Below are positions 13,341 to 20,357 of a stretch of 24,804 nucleotides of DNA, one piece after another. The translations under genes and the position numbers were made by a program. Positions within the stretch are counted from its first letter, which is position 1. Each line of letters opens with the position of its first letter. Source of the stretch: AP-15 sp036500965 (GTDB lineage Bacteria > Pseudomonadota > Alphaproteobacteria > ATCC43930 > CGMCC-115725); contig DASYBC010000001.1 of NCBI GenBank assembly GCA_036500965.1, forward strand, positions 1 to 24,804. Direction: 5' to 3'. A model generated the notes under the pieces. That model saw nothing but the letters and a program-made list of their open reading frames with translations. It searched no databases and was not told where the DNA came from.

Positions 13341-16014
13341 GCCGGTCGATCTCGCCGCGCTCACGACCGACCTCGCCGGCAGTTTTCGCTCGGCAATGAA
13401 GCGTGCCGGCCTGCACTACCGCATCGACTGCCAGCCATTGCCCGAGCCGGTCTATGTCGCCCGCGACATGTGGGAGAAGATCGTCCTCAACCTGCTGTCG
13501 AACGCGCTCAAATACACGTTCGAGGGAGAGGTCGCGGTCGCCCTCGCGCCGGCTCCCGGGGGTGCCGCAGTCGCGCTGTCGGTCAGCGACACCGGCGTCG
13601 GCATTCCAGCCGCGGAGCTGCCGCGCCTGTTCGAGCGCTTCCATCGCGTCGAGGGTCAGCCGGGGCGCAGCCAGGAGGGGACCGGCATCGGGCTTGCCCT
13701 GGTGCATGAGCTCGCCCGCCTGCATGGCGGGCGCGTCGCGGCCGAAAGCGCCCCCGGGGCGGGCAGCAAATTCACCGTAACGATCCCGACCGGCAGCGCG
13801 CATCTTCCTCCCGACCAGGTGGAAGGTGCGCGGGCGCTGGCGCCGACCGAGATCCGCGCCGAGGCCTTTGTCGAGGAGGCGCTGCGCTGGCTCGACGTCG
13901 AGAGCGGTGCCGCACGGGTCGGCGGCGACGTGCTGGCCGGCTCGGCGCCGGCGACGCTTGCGCCGTCTGCGGCGGCTCGCCCGTTGGTCATTCTGGCCGA
14001 CGACAATGCCGATATGCGCGATTATGTCGGCCGCCTTTTGGCCGACCGCTACGAGGTGGTCGGCGTCGCCGACGGTGGCGCTGCCCTCGCGGCGGCGCGG
14101 CGGCGCCGCCCGGACCTGATCCTCAGCGATGTGATGATGCCGCGGCTCGACGGGTTCGGGCTGTTGCAGGCGGTGCGCAACGACGCAAGCCTGCGTGAGA
14201 TCCCGGTGGTCCTGCTGTCGGCGCGCGCTGGCGAGGACGCGCGGGTCGAGGGCCTGAACGCCGGCGCCGACGACTACCTGACCAAGCCGTTTGCCGCGCG
14301 CGAGCTGGTTGCCCGCGTCGGCGCCAATCTCGAAATGGCCCGGCTGCGCCGGGAAAGCGCCGAGGCGCTGCGGTCGCGCACGGCGGAGCTCGAGACCGTG
14401 CTCGAAACCGTGCCGGTCGGGGTCTGGTTCACCGACGACGCCGAAGCCCGGCGGGTCTGGGGCAACCGCCATGCCGCTGCGCTGCTGCGACTCCCGGAGG
14501 GCGTGAGCGCGTCTTTGACCGCGCCCGAAAGCGAACGGCCGCGGCATTTCCGGGTGCTGCGGGACGGGGTCGAGGCCGACCCGCGCAGCCTGCCGCTGCA
14601 GCGCGCGGCCCGCGGCGAGGAGGTCCGCGACGAGGAGATGGAGTTCCGGTTTGCCGACGGAGGGTCCTTGACGATGCTTGCCCATGCCGCACCGCTGCGC
14701 GACAGCGCCGGGCGGGTCACGGGCGCGGTCTGCGCCGGCCTCGACATCACCACCCACAAGAACGCCGAGACCAGCCTGCGCCGCTTCAACGAGACCCTCG
14801 AGGAGCGCGTCGCCGCCGAGATTGAGCGGCGCTTGCAGGCCGAGACCGCGCTGCGCCAAGCGCAGAAGATGGAGGCGATCGGACAGCTGACCGGCGGCGT
14901 CGCCCATGACATGAACAACCTGCTTCTGGTCATCCAGGGCAACCTCGAAATGCTCGAGCGCCAGCTGCCGCCGGCGGCAGAGGGCGGCGCCCGGCTGCGG
15001 CGGCCGGTGCAGCGGGCGTTGAACGGAGTCGAGCGGGCTGCCGCTCTCACCCGGCAGCTGCTCGCCTTTGCCCGGCGCCAGCCGCTCGATCCCAAGCCCC
15101 TCGAGCCCGACCGGCTGGTCGCCGGGATGTCCGATCTGTTGCGTCGGAGCCTAGGCGAGACGATTGCCATCGAGACCCGGCTAGCCGGCGGGGTCTGGCG
15201 CATCTTCGCCGACCCGAACCAGCTCGAAAATGCGATCCTCAACCTCGCGGTCAACGCCCGCGACGCGATGCCCGACGGCGGCACGCTCACCCTGCAAACG
15301 GTCAATGCGCGGCTTGACACCGACCCCCCGGGCGTGGAGGAGGCGAGCCCGCGCGAATATGTGCTGATCACCGTCGCCGATACCGGGATGGGGATGTCGC
15401 GCGAGCATGTCGAACGGGCGTTCGAGCCATTCTTCACGACCAAGGACGTCGGCAAGGGCACCGGCCTCGGCCTGAGCCAGGTCTATGGCTTTGTCAAGCA
15501 GTCGGGCGGGCATGTCGCGATCGACAGCGAGCTCGGCCGCGGCACCAACGTCCGTATCTATTTGCCGCGCTATAAGCTCGAACCCGAGCGGCCGGCGGCC
15601 GAGAGCTCGTCGCCCGCGCTCCCGACCGGGAACGCAGACGAGTGCATTCTCGTCGTCGAGGACAATGACGAGGTGCGGGCCAACCATATCCGCTGTCTGC
15701 GCGAGCTCGGCTATCAGGTGATCGCGGCGCGCGATGGCGCCGAGGCGTTGCGCCGGCTCGAAGAGCAGCCGGCGGTCCGGCTGCTGTTCACCGATATCGT
15801 GCTGCCCGGGGGCGTCAATGGGCGCCAGCTGGCGGATGCGGCGCGGCTGCTGCGGCCCAGCCTCGAGGTGCTGTTCACCACCGGCTATGCTCACGACGAG
15901 ATCATGCGCGACGGCCGGGTCGACAGCAGCATCGCGCTGATCCCAAAGCCCTTCACCCATTCCGTCCTGGCCGCGAAAGTGCGCGAAGCGCTCGACCGGA
16001 CTCGCCAAGCCTAG
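13051..16014 (+). CDS. Hybrid sensor kinase, C-terminal part: HisKA-HATPase-REC-PAS-HisKA-HATPase-REC
   Basis: The kinase body resumes at 13123 (IFSNASHEFRTPLTL). The open frame extends back to an ATG at 13051, but those 24 residues lie inside the GAF helix in the wrong frame and no ribosome site precedes them. Counting as a repaired 1321-residue protein: H365 is the first phospho-acceptor; HATPase 1 has NLLSNALKYT, DTGVGIP and GTGIGLALV; REC1 (about 645-760) has D694 and K746; PAS 2 spans about 781-905. HisKA 2 has H953 in GGVAHDMNNLLL; HATPase 2 has NLAVNARDAMPDGG, DTGMGMS and GTGLGLSQVYG; REC2 has D1249 and K1300. All catalytic residues I could check are intact, so the break looks recent or is a sequencing artefact. 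Signal and target are unknown. Confidence 0.85.
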   Translation: MRAPIRKSAGGPRPWPKSTGPRPRIFSNASHEFRTPLTLLLGPIEDQLLRSGSAATIVADRAEIELMHRNGLRLLKLVNTLLDFSRIEAGRFEAVYEPVDLAALTTDLAGSFRSAMKRAGLHYRIDCQPLPEPVYVARDMWEKIVLNLLSNALKYTFEGEVAVALAPAPGGAAVALSVSDTGVGIPAAELPRLFERFHRVEGQPGRSQEGTGIGLALVHELARLHGGRVAAESAPGAGSKFTVTIPTGSAHLPPDQVEGARALAPTEIRAEAFVEEALRWLDVESGAARVGGDVLAGSAPATLAPSAAARPLVILADDNADMRDYVGRLLADRYEVVGVADGGAALAAARRRRPDLILSDVMMPRLDGFGLLQAVRNDASLREIPVVLLSARAGEDARVEGLNAGADDYLTKPFAARELVARVGANLEMARLRRESAEALRSRTAELETVLETVPVGVWFTDDAEARRVWGNRHAAALLRLPEGVSASLTAPESERPRHFRVLRDGVEADPRSLPLQRAARGEEVRDEEMEFRFADGGSLTMLAHAAPLRDSAGRVTGAVCAGLDITTHKNAETSLRRFNETLEERVAAEIERRLQAETALRQAQKMEAIGQLTGGVAHDMNNLLLVIQGNLEMLERQLPPAAEGGARLRRPVQRALNGVERAAALTRQLLAFARRQPLDPKPLEPDRLVAGMSDLLRRSLGETIAIETRLAGGVWRIFADPNQLENAILNLAVNARDAMPDGGTLTLQTVNARLDTDPPGVEEASPREYVLITVADTGMGMSREHVERAFEPFFTTKDVGKGTGLGLSQVYGFVKQSGGHVAIDSELGRGTNVRIYLPRYKLEPERPAAESSSPALPTGNADECILVVEDNDEVRANHIRCLRELGYQVIAARDGAEALRRLEEQPAVRLLFTDIVLPGGVNGRQLADAARLLRPSLEVLFTTGYAHDEIMRDGRVDSSIALIPKPFTHSVLAAKVREALDRTRQA
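13119..13125 (+). other. Frameshift site in hybrid sensor kinase
   Basis: The upstream frame reads codon 13119-13121 (Ala); the downstream frame reads from 13123 (Ile-Phe-Ser-Asn-Ala-Ser-His). Removing one base at about 13122 joins the GAF exit helix DRAKTA to the HisKA box at the spacing usual for this family. The join is 7 codons ahead of the catalytic His codon (13141-13143). Confidence 0.8.
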
Positions 16015-16124
16015 TGCCGGCTCGCCGCTCTGTCGGGCGCGAGGCCGGGAGTTATCGGCCGCTTCCAGCGTTAGTACAGCCAGCCGGACGCCTTCGGCTT
16101 GCCGGCGCGAAACAACCCTGGTGC

Positions 16125-17249
16125 ATGATGTCGGCGGAAAAAACCGAGGAAACTTTGACCGAGCCGTGGGCGGCGGGAGCGGGTACGGTGGTGCGGTTCG
16201 AGATCGGATGGAGCCGCTTTATCGACCCCAAGGGCAAGGCAGTGCGGCCGCTCCCTGACTTTGCCCGCGATCCGGCCGAGCTGAAAGCGCTCTATCGCGG
16301 GATGGTGCTGGCCCGCAGCTTTGATGCAAAGGCGGTGGCACTGCAGCGAACCGGGCGGCTCGGCACCTTTCCCTCGGCCCTGGGGCAGGAGGCGGTGTCG
16401 GTCGGCGTCGCCGCGGCGATGCACGCCGACGATCTGCTACTGCCGAGCTTTCGCGAGCATGGCGCGCAGCTGTGGCGCGGGGTGAGCCTGTTCGAGCTGT
16501 TCCTGTTCTGGGGCGGCGACGAGCGCGGTAACGATTTTGCCGAAGCGCGCGAGGATTTCCCGGTCTGTGTGCCGGTCGGGACGCATGCGCCGCACGCGGT
16601 CGGCGTGGCATTGGCGTTTAAGCTGCGGCGCGAGGCGCGGGCCGCGGTGTGCGTCTTTGGCGACGGCGCCACCTCAAAGGGCGATGTCGCCGAGGCGCTG
16701 AACATCGCCGGGGCGTGGCAATTGCCGGCGGTCTTCGTCATCAACAACAACGGCTGGGCGATCTCCTTCCCTGTCGCCAAGCAGACCGCGGCCGAGACCC
16801 TGGCGCAAAAAGGCATTGCTGCCGGCATTCCCAGCGAGCAGGTCGACGGCAACGACGTCGTCGCGGTGCGCGAGGCCGTCGCCCGTGCCATCGCCAAGGC
16901 GCGCTCCGGCGGCGGCCCGCATCTGATCGAGGCGCTGACCTATCGGCTGGGCGACCATACCACCGCCGACGACGCCAGCCGCTATCGCAACGACGCCGAG
17001 GTCAGCCCGCGCTGGGCCGAGGAGCCGATCGTCCGGCTGCGCCATTACCTGGTCGGCGCTGGCCTGTGGGCCAAGGCCGACGAGGAGCGGCTGTTGGCCG
17101 AGACTTCGGCCGAGATCGAGGCGGCGACGGCGGCATACCTCGACACCCCGCCGCAATCGCCGGGCGCGATGTTCGACTTTACCTATGCCAGCCTGCCGCA
17201 GGCGCTCGCCGGACAGCGCCGGGCCGTGCTCGACGCCGCGGCCGAGTGA
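16125..17249 (+). CDS. pdhA: 2-oxoacid (pyruvate-type) dehydrogenase E1 alpha
   Basis: The alpha subunit of a thiamine-diphosphate E1, which decarboxylates pyruvate or a branched-chain 2-oxoacid and passes the acyl group to E2 lipoate. The TPP-binding motif starts at GDG (179-181) and ends in VINNNGWAIS. Other family text: RTGRLGTFPSALGQEA, LPSFREHGAQLWRG, YRLGDHTTADDASRYR with the phosphorylation-loop-like region. The text resembles the PdhA/BkdA type of Bacillus and Ralstonia rather than the classic alphaproteobacterial PdhA, which is from memory rather than an alignment. The 374-residue form starts at the ATGATG pair at 16125/16128; the GTG at 16014 overlaps the kinase stop and would add 37 residues without family character. 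It is followed after 7 nt by E1 beta. Confidence 0.88.
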   Translation: MMSAEKTEETLTEPWAAGAGTVVRFEIGWSRFIDPKGKAVRPLPDFARDPAELKALYRGMVLARSFDAKAVALQRTGRLGTFPSALGQEAVSVGVAAAMHADDLLLPSFREHGAQLWRGVSLFELFLFWGGDERGNDFAEAREDFPVCVPVGTHAPHAVGVALAFKLRREARAAVCVFGDGATSKGDVAEALNIAGAWQLPAVFVINNNGWAISFPVAKQTAAETLAQKGIAAGIPSEQVDGNDVVAVREAVARAIAKARSGGGPHLIEALTYRLGDHTTADDASRYRNDAEVSPRWAEEPIVRLRHYLVGAGLWAKADEERLLAETSAEIEAATAAYLDTPPQSPGAMFDFTYASLPQALAGQRRAVLDAAAE

Positions 17250-17256
17250 GGCCGCG

Positions 17257-18237
17257 ATGCCCGAGATCACTCTCGTTCAGGCGGTGAACATGGCACTCGC
17301 GCGCGCGCTCGGCGACGACGAGGCGGTCGTCGTGCTCGGCGAGGATGTTGGCGCCGAGGGCGGTGTATTCCGCGCCACCGACGGGCTGCTGCAGCGCTTC
17401 GGCGCCGATCGCGTTCTCGACACCCCGCTTGCCGAAGGGGCGATCGCCGGGCTGTCGGTCGGTCTCGCCGCGCAAGGGCTGCGTCCGGTATCGGAAATCC
17501 AGTTCACCGGCTTCATCTATCCGGCGATCGATCAGATGGCGAACCATGCGGCCCGACTGCGCACCCGCACCCGCGGCCGGCTCAGCTGCCCGATGGTGCT
17601 GCGGGCACCCTGTGGCGGCGGCATTCGCGCGGTCGAGCACCATTCCGAGAGCCCGGAGGCGATGTTCGCCCACATTCCCGGGCTGCGGGTGGTGATCCCG
17701 TCCTCGCCGGCGCGCGCCTATGGGCTGCTGCTGGCGGCGATCCGCGACCCCGACCCGGTGGTGTTCTTCGAGCCGACCCGGCTTTATCGCGCGGCGCGTG
17801 AGGAGGTCGAGGATGATGGCGCCGCATTGCCGCTCGACCGTGCTTTCGTGCTGCGCGAAGGCAGCGACATCTCGCTCGTCACCTGGGGGGCGATGACCAA
17901 GGAGACCGCGGCGGCGGCCGAGCTTCTGGCCGAGGATGGGATCAGCGCCGAAATCGTCGACCTCGCCACCCTGAAGCCGTTCGACGCCGAGACGGTGCTG
18001 GCTTCGGTCGGCAAGACCGGCCGCTGCATCATCGTCCACGAGGCGCCGTTGACCGGCGGGGTCGGTGCCGAGATCGCCGCCCATCTCGCCGAGGAGGGGC
18101 TGGTCTCGCTGCTCGCTCCGGTCGAGCGGGTCGCCGGTTGGGACACGGTCATGCCTCTGCCGCGGCTCGAGCAGCAATACCTGCCGAGCGCCGCGCGCGT
18201 CGCCGCCGCCGCCCGCCGCGCGCTCGCCTATCAATGA
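17257..18237 (+). CDS. pdhB: 2-oxoacid (pyruvate-type) dehydrogenase E1 beta
   Basis: The 326-residue beta subunit that completes the E1 heterotetramer. Signatures: ITLVQAVNMALARAL, VVVLGEDVGAEGGVFRATDGL, DTPLAEGAIAGLSVGLA, EIQFTGFIYPAIDQMANHAA, and RAPCGGGIRAVEHHSESPEAMFAHIPGLRVVIPS. The C-terminal transketolase domain has LVTWGAMTKETAAAAELL and VDLATLKPFDAETVLASVGKTGR. There is no N-terminal lipoyl domain, unlike the beta subunits of many alphaproteobacterial pyruvate dehydrogenases. That sets this complex apart from the usual housekeeping one. The ATG at 17257 begins 7 nt after the E1 alpha stop, so both are surely in one operon. Pyruvate versus branched-chain substrate cannot be settled by reading alone. 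Confidence 0.9.
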   Translation: MPEITLVQAVNMALARALGDDEAVVVLGEDVGAEGGVFRATDGLLQRFGADRVLDTPLAEGAIAGLSVGLAAQGLRPVSEIQFTGFIYPAIDQMANHAARLRTRTRGRLSCPMVLRAPCGGGIRAVEHHSESPEAMFAHIPGLRVVIPSSPARAYGLLLAAIRDPDPVVFFEPTRLYRAAREEVEDDGAALPLDRAFVLREGSDISLVTWGAMTKETAAAAELLAEDGISAEIVDLATLKPFDAETVLASVGKTGRCIIVHEAPLTGGVGAEIAAHLAEEGLVSLLAPVERVAGWDTVMPLPRLEQQYLPSAARVAAAARRALAYQ

Positions 18238-18282
18238 GCATCTGCGGGAAATGCGCGCACCTCGCTGCTCGTTTCCCAGCTT

Positions 18283-18384
18283 CGTCATTCCCGCGAAAGC
18301 GGGAATCTAGAGCCGCGGGTCGAGAGGACCCACTGGTTCATGCCGAGAGCAGGATCTGGACCCCCGCTTACGCGGGGGCGACGG
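18283..18384. repeat. REP-like double-hairpin element inside the E1/E2 operon
   Basis: Two perfect hairpins sit in the 159-base gap between E1 beta and E2. ATTCCCGC (18287-18294) pairs with GCGGGAAT (18299-18306) over a GAAA tetraloop. CCCCCGC (18361-18367) pairs with GCGGGGG (18372-18378) over TTAC. The outer CGTC (18283-18286) and GACG (near 18380) also match, giving a larger imperfect palindrome. I know this CGTCATTCCCGCGAAAGCGGGAATC...CCCCCGC...GCGGGGG pattern as a dispersed repeat in many alphaproteobacterial genomes. The right edge is about 12 bases ahead of the E2 start, close to its GGGAG ribosome site. Confidence 0.8.
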
Positions 18385-18396
18385 GAGCATCGATAC

Positions 18397-19494
18397 ATGA
18401 CCACCTTTAACCTGCCGGATCTCGGCGAAGGCTTGCAGGAGGCCGAGCTCGTCGCCTGGCATGTCGGCGAGGGCGACCACGTGGTGGCCGATCAGCCATT
18501 GGTTTCGGTCGAAACCGAGAAGGCGGTGGTCGAGGTGCCCTCGCCGCAATCGGGGCGGGTCGCCCGGCTGTTCGCCAAGCCCGGCGAGCGGGTCAAGGTC
18601 GGCGCCGCCCTGGTCGAGTTCGACGACGCCGCGCGCGGCGATACCGGCACGATCGTGGGCGAGCTTGCCGCTGCCGAGCCGGCGCCCTCGCCGCCCGCAG
18701 GGGCCCGGCCGAGTGGCGGCGGAGCCAGGGCGGCGCCGGCGGTGCGGGCGCTCGCGCAACGGCTCGGCGTCGATCTCGCGACGTTGGCGGCGAGCGGGCC
18801 TGGCGGTGCGGTCACGAGCGCCGATGTCGAGCGCGCGGCTTGGGCCTTGACCGCAGCGGGGCCGGTCGAAAAGCTGTCGGGCGTGCGCCGGGCGATGGCG
18901 GTCAACATGGCGCGAGCCCATGCCGAAATCGTTCCGGCGACGGTGTCGGACGAGGCCGATATCGAGGCATGGCCGGCGAAAACCGACGTGACGATCCGGC
19001 TGGTGCGGGCGATTGCCGCCGGCTGCGCCGTTGCTCCCGCGCTCAATGCGTGGTACAATGGGCGCAACCTCGAGCGGCGGCTCTTAAAGCAGATCGACCT
19101 CGGTCTCGCGGTCGATGCCGAGGAGGGCCTCTTTGTGCCGGTGCTGCGCAACGTCGGCGGGCGCGATGCCGCCGATCTGCGGCGCGGCATCGAGGCAATG
19201 AAGCGCGATCTGCGGGCGCGCACGGTGCCGCTCGCCGAATTGCGCGGCCAGACCATCACCCTGTCGAATTTCGGTATGTTCGCCGGGCATTTCGCGGCCC
19301 TCGTCGTGGTCCCGCCGCAGGTGGCGATCCTCGGCGCCGGCCGCATTGCGCCGCGCGCGGTCATGGCCGACGGCAAGCTCGCCGCGCATCGCATTCTGCC
19401 GCTGTCGTTGACCTTCGACCACCGTGCCGTAACGGGCGGCGAGGCAGCGCACTTTCTCGCCGCGGCGATTGCCGATCTCGAACGCGCGGACTGA
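18397..19494 (+). CDS. pdhC: 2-oxoacid dehydrogenase E2 acyltransferase
   Basis: The dihydrolipoyl acyltransferase core of the complex, 365 residues. One lipoyl domain (1-76) has the lipoylated K42 in VETEKAVVEV. A short Ala/Pro linker is followed by a peripheral-subunit-binding domain (about 112-147; APAVRALAQRLGVDL...GPGGAVTSADV) and the catalytic domain (about 158-365) with LSNFGMFAGHFAALVVVPPQVAILGAGR. The active-site motif reads FDHRAVTGGEA: H342 is kept, while the position of the usual Asp in HxxxDG is T346. I recall this variant in other E2 proteins of this subtype, so it need not mean loss of activity. The ATG at 18397 follows GGGAG. There is no E3 (dihydrolipoamide dehydrogenase) gene in the window, so E3 must come from elsewhere. 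Confidence 0.9.
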   Translation: MTTFNLPDLGEGLQEAELVAWHVGEGDHVVADQPLVSVETEKAVVEVPSPQSGRVARLFAKPGERVKVGAALVEFDDAARGDTGTIVGELAAAEPAPSPPAGARPSGGGARAAPAVRALAQRLGVDLATLAASGPGGAVTSADVERAAWALTAAGPVEKLSGVRRAMAVNMARAHAEIVPATVSDEADIEAWPAKTDVTIRLVRAIAAGCAVAPALNAWYNGRNLERRLLKQIDLGLAVDAEEGLFVPVLRNVGGRDAADLRRGIEAMKRDLRARTVPLAELRGQTITLSNFGMFAGHFAALVVVPPQVAILGAGRIAPRAVMADGKLAAHRILPLSLTFDHRAVTGGEAAHFLAAAIADLERAD

Positions 19495-19520
19495 CGCCGG
19501 GTTTCGAAGAGGCCAGGTCG

Positions 19521-20348
19521 TCAGCGGGTTAGCGCCGCGACGACCGCCGATACCAGCGGCTTCATAAAATAGGGGCCGCTCGGCACGATCGCCGCGGTCA
19601 CGCCGCGCCGCTGCAGCTCGGCGACAACAATCGGGCCGATCGCGGCAATCCCGGTTCGCCCGAGACCAACCCGCAGCGGCTCTTCGCAATCGAGAGCGCG
19701 GGCCACCTCGAACAGGCGGCGAACCTGCGGGGCGCTGGTGAAGGCGATCACGTCGATCGCTCCTGCCGCCATCTGGTCGATCAGCGCCTTGACCTTCTGG
19801 TCATCGGCTTCCGAGGCGTATTCGTACGGCACCACCGCATCTGGGATGGCCTCGGCGCCGCGCAGAAACTCGACGATCCGGTTGTTCGCTCCCGGATAAA
19901 GCTGAACCCCGACCCGGCGGCCGTGCAGATCGTAACCCGCGATCAGCGCGACGACGCCCTCGGTCGTCGGCTGCTCGGCCCGCAGATCCGGGTCAAGCCC
20001 CAGCTGCCGCAACGCGCGCGCCGGCTTGGGGCCGCGCGTGATTTTGCGGGCCTTTGCTAAAGCGTCGAGAAAGCCCTGCTCCACTCCTGATCGTTCGGCA
20101 GTCGCGTGGAGGCGATCGAGGCCTTCGCCGGTCAACAGAATCAGATCGTCGAACGGGGCCTCGACAAACCGGCGCAGCCAGCCGATCACCGGCGTCGGGT
20201 CGGCCGCGTCGACGATCGCGACCAGCGGACAGCTCACCGTCTGCGCCCCCTGCGCCTGGAGCATGGTGGCGAGCCGGCCGGCCTCGCGGGTCTCCGGCAG
20301 CGCAATCCGCCGGCTACGCAATGGGCCGCTTTTGCTGGCTTCGTCCAT
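19521..20348 (-). CDS. hemD: Uroporphyrinogen-III synthase
   Basis: A 275-residue cytosolic enzyme of the HemD family, which closes and rearranges hydroxymethylbilane to uroporphyrinogen III, the branch point to heme, siroheme and cobalamin. Family text: RRIALPETREAGRLATMLQAQGAQTVSCPLVAI at the start, DLILLTGEGLDRL, ARKITRGPKPARALRQLGL, DVIAFTSAPQVRRLFEVA and VGLGRTGIAAIGPIVVAELQRRGV. HemD proteins are poorly conserved, but these segments in order are convincing. It starts 9 nt after the nasA stop and is the last gene of the nirB-nirD-nasA run, where it probably supplies siroheme to NirB. Whether it is the only hemD of the organism cannot be told here. It ends 26 nt from the convergent E2 gene. 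Confidence 0.85.
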   Translation of the reverse strand: MDEASKSGPLRSRRIALPETREAGRLATMLQAQGAQTVSCPLVAIVDAADPTPVIGWLRRFVEAPFDDLILLTGEGLDRLHATAERSGVEQGFLDALAKARKITRGPKPARALRQLGLDPDLRAEQPTTEGVVALIAGYDLHGRRVGVQLYPGANNRIVEFLRGAEAIPDAVVPYEYASEADDQKVKALIDQMAAGAIDVIAFTSAPQVRRLFEVARALDCEEPLRVGLGRTGIAAIGPIVVAELQRRGVTAAIVPSGPYFMKPLVSAVVAALTR

Positions 20349-20357
20349 CGCTGCGTC

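Noticed and set aside
16083..16106. Hairpin GCCGG...CCGGC ahead of E1 alpha
   Set aside because: Only a 5-base outer stem in very GC-rich sequence, with no T-run or known motif; too weak to call a terminator or attenuator.
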